Translations under genes and position numbers: made by a program | Notes under the pieces: model-generated | The model's database searches: none | What the model was told of the DNA's origin: nothing | What the model saw: only the letters and a program-made list of their open reading frames with translations | In this document: positions 43,112-55,266 of the stretch, piece after piece | Layout: each line of letters opens with the position of its first letter | Numbering within the stretch: the stretch's first letter is position 1 | Source of the DNA: Chionoecetes opilio | Lineage: Eukaryota; Arthropoda; Malacostraca; Decapoda; Majidae | Direction of reading: 5' to 3' | Length of the DNA: 64,000 nucleotides | Assembly: GCA_016584305.1 (NCBI GenBank) | Contig: JACEEZ010019773.1 | Span: forward strand, 1,063,869 to 1,127,868

Positions 43112-43275
43112 AGTGGTAACGACTTCATTCTGCGTGTAGCATCCCTGAGTTCGAATCCCACTCGCTGCTTAAGAGTTCATTCTGGTGTGGTGGCAATTTG
43201 TATCGTCAATTACCTCTCTGTTTTGGTACATACGTGTTAAGTGTCTAAATTGAATCCAAGTATCTAATGAAACTT
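43112..43275 (+). mobile_element. diverged SINE related to family B
   Basis: A tRNA-like head (gctaagtggtaacgacttca, B box gagttcgaatccc) is followed by tcaattacctct, ggtaca, and gttaagtgtctaaattg. These correspond to the tcaataaccttg, ggtact, and caaagtgtctagat of family B. No clear tail. Confidence 0.55.
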
Positions 43276-43568
43276 TTCTAGGATAATCTTGTGGTGACTG
43301 TAAGGAATGCAACACACACTAAGTATCCAACTTCCGTGAAATGAACTAGGAAATAGACGTCCACACTAAAGATGTGGAACGTGTCCAAGCTCTCACAGGC
43401 TAAAGTCAACTTTTTAAATACCCTCACCTTAAAATACTTCTATTACAACCTGACCTAACCCAACCTAACCTTCACCATCCCCTTTGATTTTCTTTACTTT
43501 TTACAAAGAAAAGAAAAGTGCTAAATTGTTCTTGAAAAAAGTTCTAAAAAAAAAAGTTTAAAAAAAAA
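43276..43568. other. no gene recognised
   Basis: Contains a short cctaacccaacctaacc run near 43,452 and A-rich tracts near 43,540-43,569. Confidence 0.4.
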
Positions 43569-43692
43569 ATGGTGTGGTGATGGTGGTGCTGGTGATGGTG
43601 GTGGTGCTGGTGTTGGTGCTGGTGGTGGTGCTGGTGATGGTGGCGGTGGTGGTGGTGCTGGTGGTAATGGTGGTGGTGTGGTGGTGGTAGGA
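43569..43692. repeat. (GGTGGTGCTGGTGAT)n minisatellite
   Basis: Imperfect GGT/GCT/GAT trinucleotide array of about 120 bases. Confidence 0.9.
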
Positions 43693-43694
43693 AC

Positions 43695-43850
43695 CTATAA
43701 CATTAGGAACCTAGGAACCTTAAATAACCCTAGATAACCCTTAATAACCCTTCAATAACCCTTAAATATGAGTGTCTTGTTTCACGTCAAATATGAGTGT
43801 CTTGTTTCACGTCAAATATGAGTGTCTTGTTTCACGTCACGTCAAGTCAA
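43695..43850. repeat. two adjacent short tandem arrays
   Basis: First, about five units of ttaataaccc (43,728-43,766). Then three units of aaatatgagtgtcttgtttc acgtc (43,765-43,838) that are identical, so the second array is recent. Confidence 0.9.
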
Positions 43851-45498
43851 TTAACAAAACCTGGGTACGAAACAACTTGTGTACGAAACTCCCTGTAGCC
43901 CTATCACCACGCCATCACCACACACACTAATACAAGCAACACTCACCTCATGGCACTGTCATGCACTCCATGACAAGCAGTAATCCTCGCTAATAGACCT
44001 ATAAATAAGGCCTAAACAACACTATCGAGCCGTTGCCGCCATGGCCTGCCACTCACATAGTTGCCAGATTACCCTCATAAAATATCCTTATTTGGAAATT
44101 AAAACTCCCCTTTTTTACTCATATTTCCTGTCACACACACGCACATATAAATATTTAACATGAACTCAATGGTTTCTTTTTTCCCCATTTATGCCTTTTT
44201 CTTTCACTTTCGAAGCCAAAACAATTTCGTCAAACCTGTAACTTTTGACTTGGCAACACTTTTATGGCCTTCACAGCCTAAAATAAGCAGTTTTACGCGT
44301 ATAACTTGTAAATACAAATACATTAGACATACATTAACTCTTATTTGTTTCTCAGATAGTGAATAGTTCCTGCATAAATGAGTTTAGAGACGAAATATAA
44401 CCTTTTGTGCCAAATTTCTTCCTTTACGCCTGTATCCTCGTTGCCCACATTCGTGGAACATTTTACAAGCCTACCAAAGAATGATTTCGGCTAAAATAGG
44501 TGTCCAAGCTCGCTTAGCTCGCTTGGACAACAAATGGTGTCACTATATACTCAGTTTACCTTACCTGGCAGTGAGCATGGTGATGACGAAGGTATAATGG
44601 TGATGGCAGGGACGTAACACACTTCAAACACCATGAAACTAAGTGTCAAAGAATATTTATTTGTAGAGTTACATATATAAGAGTGTATATGCACGATTAC
44701 TAGGACAACATATTAGGGCACTGAATAGGTAGAGATATATACGTGTATAATTATTCATATGTTAACAGACAGTGACAGACAGACAGAAGGAAGACAACTC
44801 AGTGATTACCGCATATCGCAGTTGATAAACATCCTAGAATGTGAAAACAATTGTGTCTAGGCTTGTGTCATCACCACACGCCTGAACCTGATTACATGAT
44901 TTGAACCATGATTTGACTCATCAAAAGGAGAGACAATACAAGAATGTGTAAGCAACTGTCAACACAAGGAAAACTCCTCTGTATAAGACGTCGAACAGCC
45001 GGAAGGAGCAGAAACGAGAGGACGACGCTCACGCACGACTCCCTCTGAGTAGCCCGTGTGGTTACACGCTGTTTGTCACTGAATGGTTCAGGCCTTTCTT
45101 AAGAGTTAAGGTCCTTGGCCGTTAGAACCTGTGACTAGTCGCTCTTCCTCACATTGTACATATTTTACATAACTGTATAAGTGTATATTGTATTCCTCGT
45201 TACTGGTGCTTATATATTAACAAGCCTTAAATTACCGCTCGACTACTTTTATTAGCTATCCCACATTTAATGTGTGCCTCTGAGCTGGGTATATTACACC
45301 TGCCTTTCAAGAGAGGCATCACCTTGGGAATCACTCCTACAGGGACATTGACTTTGTAAGTTACTTGGGTTGATCCCTGTTACCTGTAAATTACAATACA
45401 GAAAAGGGTAACAAACCTTGCAGAGGGAAATCAGGTATGTAACAGATATGTAGCACTTAAAGTATGGTGTTTAGTTTGAAAAGTGATCATATACGAGT
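43851..45498. other. no gene recognised
   Basis: Only short low-complexity frames (e.g. 44,160-44,366). A small palindrome, gtccaagc..gcttggac, lies at about 44,500-44,526. Much of 44,640-45,480 is AT-rich, unique-looking sequence. Confidence 0.5.
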
Positions 45499-45586
45499 TT
45501 TTTTTATTCATTTTTACATCACAAAAGACTGACCAGAGGGGAAAAAACCCGCTAGCAGCCAGTCCTTATAAAGAAGACAGTAAGAG
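45499..45586 (-). mobile_element. LINE 3' UTR scrap, Jockey-like family
   Basis: The reverse complement reads actgtcttctttataaggac, tggctgctagcggg and ends tgatgtaaaaatg, matching the 3' end of the LINE at 34,735-34,829. Confidence 0.7.
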
Positions 45587-45973
45587 AGTATAGAAAGACC
45601 GGTGGCCAATGCCCGATATGTTCTACCTTACGAAAGCCAATACTCGTATGTATTTACCTGAACGCCTCAAACTCGTACCGAATACGTAAATATGACATTC
45701 AATATTGGTATCTTCCACAACGGAATGAAATATTCTAAAGAAGGATACTTGTGGGAGACCTGCCAATATCCCTTATCGTTCCAAATCTTTAAAGTTTACC
45801 CTCTATCCTCCTATCGTTCTCCTCTATCTCGTACTGTATTCTCTCCAATTTCCTCTCCTATCTTCCCTCCCTCCTCCCTCCTTCCCCTCTAAGGCTGTGC
45901 ACCAAGTCGGCGAGAGTGTGTGCCAGATAACCTAGATAATTACAATCACATCTTACCCGTATCGCCTCCTCCA

Positions 45974-45977
<4 letters not shown>

Positions 45978-46047
<70 letters not shown>
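45978..46047. repeat. (CT)n microsatellite
   Basis: About 34 uninterrupted CT units. Confidence 0.97.
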
Positions 46048-46049
<2 letters not shown>

Positions 46050-46157
46050 AATATTCCAATATTTACAAGGAATGGTACCTTTTTTATTGTATGTTTAGCC
46101 TGCTGGATATACATACATGTGTGTTTGTCTGTGTGGGCGTGTGTATGTGTATGTGTG

Positions 46158-46163
46158 TTATAT

Positions 46164-46251
<88 letters not shown>
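46158..46251. repeat. (AT)n microsatellite
   Basis: TA repeat flanked by GTGTATGTGT on both sides. Confidence 0.97.
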
Positions 46252-46429
46252 GTGTGTGTGTGTAGATGGGTGATGAGGGAGGGGAAGAGGGTTAGTGATG
46301 TGTGTGTGGGGTTGGGGGGGTGGAAGTCCCCCCCCACAAAAATATGGGAGGGCCTTCTTTGCATGCTTAATAATTTACTGAGCAATTACGTTTTGGGAGA
46401 GGAGGATTGTGAGGTGGTCTTCCTTATTA

Positions 46430-46549
46430 ATGATGATGATGATGATGATATTGATGGTGGTGGTGGTGGTGGTGGTGGAGGTGGGTTAACGTTTTTGGTA
46501 ATTAAAGGTTCACGTGAAATGGTCGATGTGAAAAAGAAATGGGTAATGA

Positions 46550-46644
<95 letters not shown>

Positions 46645-46690
46645 CTCTCTCTCTCGTCTCTCTCTCTCCTCTCTCTCTCTCTCTCATCAC
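46430..46690. repeat. (GAT)n, (GGT)n and (CT)n microsatellites
   Basis: GAT repeat at 46,431-46,450, GGT at 46,455-46,478, CT at 46,551-46,690 with a few CCT breaks. The long plus and minus frames (Ser/Leu or Arg/Glu) across them are artefacts. Confidence 0.95.
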
Positions 46691-46947
46691 CCCCACTAGA
46701 ACACAACACTAGGTGAAAAAAAAGTACACAGACCACTAAATACAGCGACATACTGTATATCATGAATACAACTTTAAAAATACTTGTAGATTGTTCCCGC
46801 AACATAACTTAATTAGACATACGATATGCACATGCATGTCCAACACACCAAACAAAGCTACGCTACTATGTGTAGAAATTAAATCCAATCCTAAGGACAA
46901 AAATAGGTAACCGATATACATATTTTTGTAAGGAAATGAACCGAAAA

Positions 46948-46965
46948 ACATAATAATAATAATAA

Positions 46966-46997
<32 letters not shown>

Positions 46998-47035
46998 CAA
47001 ATAATGATAATGATAATAATAATACCAATAGTAAT
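46948..47035. repeat. (AAT)n microsatellite
   Basis: AAT/ATA trinucleotide run with GAT interruptions. Confidence 0.9.
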
Positions 47036-47985
47036 AAATATATATGAATGATAAATTACATATACACGCAGAAAATGGTAAATTTGGTAATTGTGTATAC
47101 GTTTATAATTATGTAGACTGATATATGTATAATTGTATTGCAATGTAACCAACACAATTATAACCTTCATATGAAAAAAATATATGAAACAAAAAGAAAG
47201 AGGAGGAGGAGGAAGAAGAGGAACAAAGGAAAAGCAGGTAACAGGAGGAGGAACATAGGACACTAAGATAAAGAGAAAGAGGAGGAGGAGGTATTACAAA
47301 GGTTATTGGTTAATTATGAGGTTCCTTGCTGGAGTTGGCAGCCATTGGAAGACAGAACAGCGAGAAGGTCACTCCCCACCCACCCCTCCTTCCAGCACAA
47401 TGCCTCGCAGGAAAAATGAGGGAAAAATATAAAATTATCATGGGACACAGACGAGAAGGAACACCTTAAACGCTTTATCCTTAAAAAAAGTCCTTAGAAA
47501 CTGTAATCCTTTAAAACTGTATCCACTGAAATAAATATCCTAGGAATGTGTATCCTTAAAAAATAGAGTTCATAATATAGTTTGGTATAAGGAGGACGAG
47601 TGGATTATGATAGTGGTAGTATGGCGAGGCAAAGATCATACGCAGAGCACAGACTGAGGAGGAAGAACACAGACAGACGCAGATGAACAGACAAACGCGG
47701 AATAACATATAAACAGGGAAGAACATGCATAGTACAGAGAAGAACAGACAGACAAGGAAGAACAGACAGTTGCAGAAATAACAAAAATAATATGACGGAA
47801 GGTGCTCTCTAGTTATCCATGCTTTAAGATCCCCGGTAAATATAGCGCTAAAGCAAACATTAATGCAAAACATACACAACCCAACGATTAATTGATAAAA
47901 TAAACGATAACAAACTGATGATTTTTTTGCATTGACATAAAACTAGATGTGTGGGAATGAAAGACTCGCACTGCTCTCCTTGTTA
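47036..47985. other. no gene recognised
   Basis: GA-rich patches (47,195-47,290), AT-rich elsewhere. The Phe/Cys-rich minus frame at 47,556-47,879 is low complexity. Confidence 0.5.
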
Positions 47986-48172
47986 CGCCCGTCAGGGTGG
48001 CAAGGTTGGTAGAGACGTGAGTTCCCAATGTGCAGCGTCCCTGTGCATTCGGTCAGCGGTTCGAGTCCGCCTAGTTCATGCTGACGTGGCGGCGCTTTGT
48101 ATAGTCAATAACCTTGTAGTTGGTACTTGCAAAGTGTCTAGATAGGATGAAAATCTTATCTTATCTTATCTC
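47986..48172 (+). mobile_element. SINE family B copy 2, well preserved
   Basis: Begins gcccgtcagggtggcaaggt, has the B-box-like ggtcagcggttcgagtccg, the body tatagtcaataaccttgtag and acttgcaaagtgtctagata, and ends in (TTATC)n at about 48,152-48,171. About 187 bases in all. Confidence 0.8.
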
Positions 48173-49504
48173 CTTGTTACGTAGTGTTACAGTATTGCCT
48201 TCATGACCTGTATTGTACTTGTACTTTTTATTAATTCATCATGTCTGTTCTTGGTTCATAGAGTTTCGAAAAGTACGCCTACTTTCACGCTTCCTAGTTA
48301 TCTGTTCTATTTCTACTTTCTAGTAAATGGAGCTAAAAGATCCTTATCATGTTCTCTTTAATTTGTATCTTCAAGGAAATGGTTTAAAAAAAATAGTAAG
48401 TTTCATAGCAATCATCTTATTATTCATCTTATCAATCATCATATTAATATTCCGGTAATATATAAATGCCGTGAAAGATAGTATGAATCATGTTTCTTTT
48501 GTAATATTTGTGTTATATATAGCAAATAGTTATAAATCTGTATCATGTTTCCTCTTGATAACCTAGTTTTTATCCACTTTTCCTCTGGTAATTAGAAGTT
48601 GATATATTACAACTGATCTACGTCAAGTTTAGTCTGTAATGTTTTGCTTGCTTCCGTAGTCCATCATTGTACTGCACTGTAGTCTAGCTTTACATTAAGG
48701 AATTCAACCTATCACACTCACACCTGAGACCAGAGCTGCCCCGCGTAGAAAAAGTATTGATAAAGGTACCAGTAAAGAAATGAAATGAAAGGGAAGTAGA
48801 GAAGGAAAACAAGTGAGGGTTAATAATAAGTGCCACCCTAAACCGAAATAAACTGACACATAAGTAAATGGACAAAGTATGTAAATTAATAAATATATAG
48901 ATTAACAAATAAACTAATGACAAATAAAAATATACATAATGCAATGAAGTAAACACATACAAGTTTAAACCACGGAAATAAAAAAAAAAAAAAACTAATA
49001 TAATAACTCAAAGGTGCGCGTCGCCGAATAAAAAGAGTGAAGTAAGGAGGGAAGGGGGTAGGCAAAGACGCTGAAACGGATGAAAGTAGAGAGCACAAGG
49101 AAGGAGCTGAAGAGAAAAAAGTGGGAAGCAGAGAAGACATGGAGATAGAGATAATGGTGAGGAAAAGAAAGGGAGGGGAGGGAACAAAGATATTAAGAAA
49201 ATAAATGAGGGTGATAATAAGCGTCAGTGTAAACCGAAATATATAGTTAGTTAGTAGTGTATTGATAAGAAAAATAATATATATACAAAAAATGTAAGTA
49301 ACAATAACGAAACAATACGAAAACTTTTTTTTTTTTTGTCCAACATGAAATTAATTCAATATTCCCTAAAGTAGTAGAGGGCAAAATACAGTGCTAAATT
49401 TAACTACACTATTTGCATGTAGTACCTTGCATACAAATACACACATACAGATAATTGTTTTCCTTTTTTTAAACACTTAAAGACATATAACAATAACAAA
49501 ACAT
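48173..49504. other. no gene; local repeated blocks
   Basis: A block with gagggttaataataagtgcc and taaaccgaaata (48,815-48,850) recurs as gagggtgataataagcgtca and taaaccgaaata at 49,206-49,240. gcaaacttaaaccacgga-like sequence at 48,960 recurs at 52,063. These belong to an AT-rich interspersed family. No coding frame is convincing. Confidence 0.45.
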
Positions 49505-50690
49505 AAAATACATGCAACACATGACAAACTTGAAACACATAAAAAAAAAAAAAAATTACATGACACATACAACACATTTATACCATGAAACACATGACAC
49601 ATACAACACATTCAACACAGAACCTGTCACAAAACACATGACACATACAACACATCTATACCATGAAACACATACAACACATTCAACCCATAGAACCTGT
49701 CACAAAACACATGAGACATAACACATTTATACAATGAAACACATGACACATACAACACATACAACACATTCAACACAGAACCTGTCACAAAACACATGAA
49801 CATCAACCTTACATAAACCATGACACATACAACACATTCAACACAGAACCTGTCACATAAAACACATGACACATACAACACATTCAACACAGAACCTGTC
49901 ACAAAACACATGACACATACAACACATTTATACCATGAAACACATGACACACAACACATTCAACACAGAACCTGTCACATAAAACACGACACATACAACA
50001 CATTTATACCATGAAACATGACACATACAACACATTTATACCATGAAACATGACACATACAACACATTCAACACAACTTGTCACATAAAACACATGACAC
50101 ATACAACACATTCATCACAGAACCTGTCATATAAAACACATGACACATACAACACATTTATATCATGAAACACATGACACATACAGCACATTTATACCAT
50201 GAAACACATGGCACATACAACACATTCAACACACATAACTCGTCACATAAAACACATGACACATACAACACATTCATCACATGTAACAAGCATGACACAT
50301 GCAACATTCAACACATGGAACATTACACAAACACTTACAACACATTCAGCACATGAAATATGACATGAAACACATGACACATACAACACATTCAACATAT
50401 AGAACCTGTCACATAAAACACATGACACATACAACACATTTATACCATGAAACACATGACACAAAACACATTCAACACATAATTATAACCTGTCATACAA
50501 AACACATGACACATACAACACATTCATCACATAGAACCTGTCACATAAAATACATGACACATACAACACATTCATCACATGTAACATGACACATGCAACA
50601 CATTCAACACATGGAACATGACACATAAAACACAAGACATTCAACACATGAAATATGACATGAAACACATGACACATTCAATAGTTAAAT
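49505..50690. repeat. 1.2 kb minisatellite, (acatgacacatacaacacatt) type
   Basis: Alternating subunits acatgacacatacaacacat, ttcaacacagaacctgtcac, and ttataccatgaaac build a higher-order unit of about 45 bases, repeated some 25 times with drift. His/Thr frames (plus) and Val/Cys/Met frames (minus) are artefacts. Confidence 0.92.
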
Positions 50691-50988
50691 GGTTAGTATA
50701 GCAAGAGCACAAATCCTTTCAAATTTATACATGTTTAATTATTATTCATTCATGTGCCTTTAATGCCTTGTAAATAAAGTCACACAACCTGGTATAATGG
50801 TGATTCATAAAGAAGCTTTGCATTGAGTCAAAGTCTAGCATATTAAAACAACGGCGAAGGTCAGCACCCTTGGGGCATCATAAGAGTACATGTTGCTCGT
50901 CCTGTATCATGTCCTACACATGTACAATACCGTAGCTCTGGCGGGGTTCTGCTCCACCTTCCTGTTTCCACCCTTAGGTTATGAGACA

Positions 50989-51965
50989 TTAGCCGTAATC
51001 TAGTAAAAGACCTTCGAGCATAGTCTGGTATATATGAATCCTTGCTGCTTTAAACTTCATGTACTGTGTCAAGGAAGGATTTAACAATGTTCTATATGTT
51101 ACATATTTAGTGGCGGTTTCGGGCTTATTAAGAATATTTTCTTTTAATCTCTCTAATGGGTAAACACTTTCATCATAACATAATGCTTTATTAAGGAATC
51201 GAAATCCGCGGGTGTTGTTTCTACTGCAAAGGTCAAATATAATGCAATGGCTCATCCATGTCTGCATTCTGAAATTTCGTTACTAGAAATGTACGTCTCA
51301 TTTTGGCCATGACAGACTGTACTGGTGGGATTCCTGTCTCCACACAGCATAGGCTTGTACTCGTGTATTTTCTTACCCCCAATAAACATTTTAACAACAT
51401 ATTGTATTTACTAATTATGTATTTGGGGTTCTCTGTTAACCAGGTCAACGCGCTGTACAGTAATGATGACGAAACAGTAGCATGAAAAACGTTTTACTTA
51501 TACAAAAACGGCATAGTAGTGTTTGAGGCACAAAATATAGAAAATTTATTCAAGAATTCTGAGTTCTTAACATCATGCAGTGCAAGAGAAGACTGAGTTT
51601 TGCCATCGTCCGTAAACCAGACACCGAGATGCAGATAACTACCACAATACTTTATTTCTAAGTTCGCTGTAGATAGGGACTGTTTGTCATTTTCATTATC
51701 ATTGACTACCATGAATTTCGATCTTATCATTCAAAACTATGATTTGATGAATATTTCTATATTCATCACAGTAATTCATTACAACTTCAAGCTTTTTTTG
51801 ACACTTTTCCCGTGACGTTGCTAGAATTACAGTATCGTCCATCAGCATTAAGCAATGTAACATCCCTAGAAAGCCATCTGCTGGGACGGCTGCTTTTATC
51901 ATGTTCACCAGCTTGTCAACGTACAGGGCGAACAATAGACAGCTGGTTGGTGCACAATATAGTGT
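50989..51965 (-). pseudogene. LINE reverse transcriptase C-terminal half
   Basis: Minus frames in order read TSCLLFALYVDKLVNMIKAA, FLGMLHCLMLMDDTVILATS (MDD in place of YADD), KKLEVVMNYCDEYR, then YCGSYLHLGVWFTDDGKTQ, FHATVSSLLYSALTWLTEN, KYNMLLKCLLGVRKYTSTSL, CCVETGIPPVQSVMAKMRR, and KETATKYVTYRTL-like to 50,989. Frameshifts and at least one stop separate them. The 5' end stops near 51,965 against AT-rich repeat sequence. The order of palm, thumb and C-terminal domain is that of a LINE; clade not assigned. Confidence 0.8.
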
Positions 51966-53169
51966 ATACGCAAGTAAATAAATGGTGAATAGATGAATGA
52001 ATATATAGATGAACAAATAAATAAATAACAGATATACAAATATATAGTGCAATGAGGTTAATATATGCAAACTTAAACCACGGACATAAACAAAAAATCT
52101 ACGAAAAAATAATCTTTAAACATAAAATAAAGTTTATGAAAGTTATGAGAAGGACGAGAGAGAACTCGAGGAACATATGTGGTATAACACAATGTTCTTC
52201 TTCCTCTACGTAACTAATGGACCCAATAAGAGCACCGACCTTATCACCAATTAGTGGAAGTGGTTTGGACTCATCACCACTAATGCGTTATAAACCACTG
52301 AACCACAAGACCCGTATATCGATAAGTCGAACATTAAAATTAATCATCATCATCATCAGTGGCAGCGTTGAGGGGACGCCAGGTGATCGTTATGCAAAAC
52401 ATCACATAACAAGACGTGACTTATCAGCGTGACGAAGATAGAATACGTTATACGCGATCGTAGATGTTTACAAAGTGATGATTTAAGGTGATACATATGT
52501 CTTTATGTGAACACGACAGCCATACAAAACATCATTTTAAGTGGAAAATATTCTTTCATCGATGGAAATACTTATATATTCATAGTCATAAAAATATCCA
52601 GCCACTCGCTGATACGTAAACTTTGTTTTATGGTCATTATGCAGTCAGGATAATCAAGTCTTTCCTTCATTCAGTCCGATGATCTTGATTTAAGAAGCTC
52701 GGTGTAAAGTCAGATACTAATGAAAACAAAGCTGGTATGTACGTACACAAGATTTTCGATCGCTATCAGATGTGTTCGTTCAATGAAGTAGAAGAAAAGT
52801 AATAAAGTTTGTTATATGTTTACTCTTTCGTATTTATCTTATTTGATTGTTGGAATTTAAAATAAAAAAAGCAAAGACAAAAAAATTGAAGTGGAATAAA
52901 AACTTCATAAATATATTTCTTTCCAAAATAAGTAAAAAAAGCAAATCAATACAATAAAAAAAACGACCAAAACATTCATCAATTTACGAATCCATCAATA
53001 TGACATCAAAAGCTCAACGATGCATTATTGAACGAGTCATCAACAAGACCTATCCAGGTAGGGATTTGCGTTTCTTGTCCCCCTTTTATTGTGTCGCTTC
53101 GACCGTCCCTGTGACTGTGCAGAGAGCCTTAAATCCGGTGTCAAACTTTCATTCCCTCTCGACATGGCT
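51966..53169. other. no gene recognised
   Basis: AT-rich. The segment 51,990-52,090 belongs to the interspersed family also seen at 48,880-48,980. No convincing frame. Confidence 0.5.
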
Positions 53170-53580
53170 GGTGAGGGGGGCAGAGGGAGGGATGCAGGGA
53201 GGGAGGGAGGGATAGGTGGAGATAGGAGATAGTGAAGGAATCAAAGGTAAAGAGAAGAGAGAGAGATGCAAAAATATGGAGATAGGAGAGGTGGAGATGG
53301 AGACGGAAAAAGGGGAAGGAAATATAAGTAGAGAGAGGTTAGATGGAGGGAAAAAGAGGTGGAGACATGAGCGAGAGAGGGAATGCGATTGGAGGAGAGA
53401 GGAGAAAGGGAGGAGCGAATGATAGATAGGGAGGTATGGTAGAAAGTATGTAGTAAGTAAGGCAAGAGGAAGGAAAGAAAAGGAGGATGGAGGGAGAGAA
53501 AGAGAGATGGACAAAGAAAGAAGCAGGGAGAGGAAGAAAACTGGGAAGGAAGGAATGAATACAAAGGAATACAAAGGAAG
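53170..53580. repeat. purine-rich (GGGA/GAGA) tract
   Basis: About 400 bases of G/A-rich plus strand, with (GGGA)n at 53,190-53,213. Frames over it on both strands (Ser/Leu/Pro or Glu/Arg/Lys) are compositional. It could form triplex or G-quadruplex DNA. Confidence 0.85.
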
Positions 53581-53582
53581 AA

Positions 53583-53830
53583 CGGACAGCAACAGCCCTA
53601 CTGGGTCAAACGCGACTGCCTGTGTGACTACTTTTAACACTATAGTTTCTACGTGTTAGAGATAAAATAATAGCAAAGTTGAAGGCTGTTCTCCACCCAC
53701 TCCGGCCGAGGCCAGCAGGAAAAAAGTGAGAATAAAATCACCATACTGTATTGAACAAATGCCATGGAATTTGATAGGAAATATTAAACAAGATAAAAAG
53801 GAGAGATTATAAAGGCTGAATATATAAAAG
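53583..53830 (-). repeat. interspersed repeat X, inverted copy
   Basis: caacagccctactgggtcaa, gttgaaggctgttctccacc and atgccatggaatttgatagg are the reverse complement of blocks at 23,640-23,810. Confidence 0.7.
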
Positions 53831-54128
53831 AAATAAAAAATACATCAAATAAGATAAGCAACAGAAAGAAAAAGCAGATAAAAATGAAAGATATAAGAGG
53901 AGGGAGTGAAGGAGGGACAACCTATACGTTCAGTCTTACTAAGTAACCAAGACATCAATAATGATTTTGGTACGAGAATAACTTGTTTTCCTTCCTAACA
54001 AGTGTTCCATGTTGCAGTGCTACCTCTGTTGCACACTACTCACCGCCTTCCTGGACACTGCATGATCGGCAGGCCCTTCAAAGCAGCCCAGTGTCTATCA
54101 GTGAGTCCGTCTCCCCTTGCTATATTCT

Positions 54129-54222
54129 ATTACTGTCTTATTTATGGTGACTGCCAGCTAGCGGGCTTTTTGTTACTTTTTTGTTTTTTGCAGTTGGCCA
54201 GTCCTTGTTGTTATAAAAAAAG
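54129..54222 (+). mobile_element. LINE 3' UTR scrap, Jockey-like family
   Basis: attactgtcttatttatggt, gactgccagctagcgggctt and ttggccagtccttg follow the 3' UTR at 34,735-34,829. Confidence 0.75.
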
Positions 54223-54259
54223 GTCAGTGTTGCGAAGCAAAGTGGATTCCAAAAGATTT

Positions 54260-54261
<2 letters not shown>

Positions 54262-54299
<38 letters not shown>

Positions 54300-54359
54300 C
54301 ACGATGGTCTAGTTGATAGCGTCTTGGCCTGCCATTCTGTCGTAGCCGGTTCGAATCCT

Positions 54360-54360
<1 letters not shown>
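54262..54360 (+). mobile_element. (CA)n followed by a SINE family C head
   Basis: A CA tract (54,262-54,296) is followed by gtcacgatggtctagttgat, ..., the B box gtagccggttcgaatcctc, then directly another CA tract. The tRNA-like head is complete but the body is absent, so this is a head-only copy flanked by microsatellites. Confidence 0.7.
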
Positions 54361-54443
<83 letters not shown>

Positions 54444-54459
54444 TATATATATATATATA

Positions 54460-54490
<31 letters not shown>

Positions 54491-54512
54491 TATATATATA
54501 TATATTTATATG

Positions 54513-54556
<44 letters not shown>
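54361..54556. repeat. (CA)n then (TA)n microsatellite
   Basis: CA at 54,361-54,384, TA and TATTATA variants to 54,556. The LINE on the minus strand is cut off at its right edge. Confidence 0.95.
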
Positions 54557-55230
54557 TAACAACCTCCCTGCATTCCTTTAATACCCTGGGATACATTTAA
54601 TCTGGTCCTGGCGATTTAAAATTCTTCATTTTATCTATACCCTCATCCACCATTTCCCTAGTTATCACAATATCTTTGAGTTTCTCTTCATCGCTTCCTT
54701 TGAACATCTGTTCACTATCAGGTATCGTCTGTGTATCCTCCTCCGTAAAAACACTTAAGAAATAATCATTTAGACTTTTACACATATCCTCATCCGTATT
54801 TAAGACCTCACCATGTCCTGACCTTAACGGCCCAACTAATTCCCTTGTTTTGGTTTTATATATCTGATAAAACCCCTTTGGGTCACTTTTCGCCTGTCCT
54901 GCTACTTTAATCTCATAATTGTTCTTAGCAACTCGAGTTAATTTCTTCACTGTCCTCGTCATCACGTTATACTGTTCTTTGCTTACTAATCCTGCCTTGA
55001 ACCTTAAATAAATGTTTCTTTTTACTCCAATGTTGTGTTTTAAATTAGTGGTCATCCATTTTGGATCACTCTTTCTGGACCTTATTTCCCTATAAGGATT
55101 TTTTTTTTCTGTCCGTCAATTATATTCCTTACAAATAAGATATAATACTCCTCAGCCCCGACCTCACTTCCATGTCTAACCGCTCTAATTACCTCATCAG
55201 CCCCGACCTCACTTCCATGTCTAACCGCTC

Positions 55231-55266
<36 letters not shown>

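Noticed and set aside
46117..46805. 199- and 139-residue frames (Tyr/Ile, Ser/Leu, Arg/Glu)
   Set aside because: Translation of AT, GGT and CT microsatellites.
49505..50690. CRISPR-like regular repeat array
   Set aside because: The units are contiguous with no unique spacers, and the genome is eukaryotic. It is a minisatellite.
53149..53640. 163-residue Ser/Leu/Pro minus frame resembling a membrane protein
   Set aside because: It is the pyrimidine strand of a GGGA/GAGA tract and has no real complexity.
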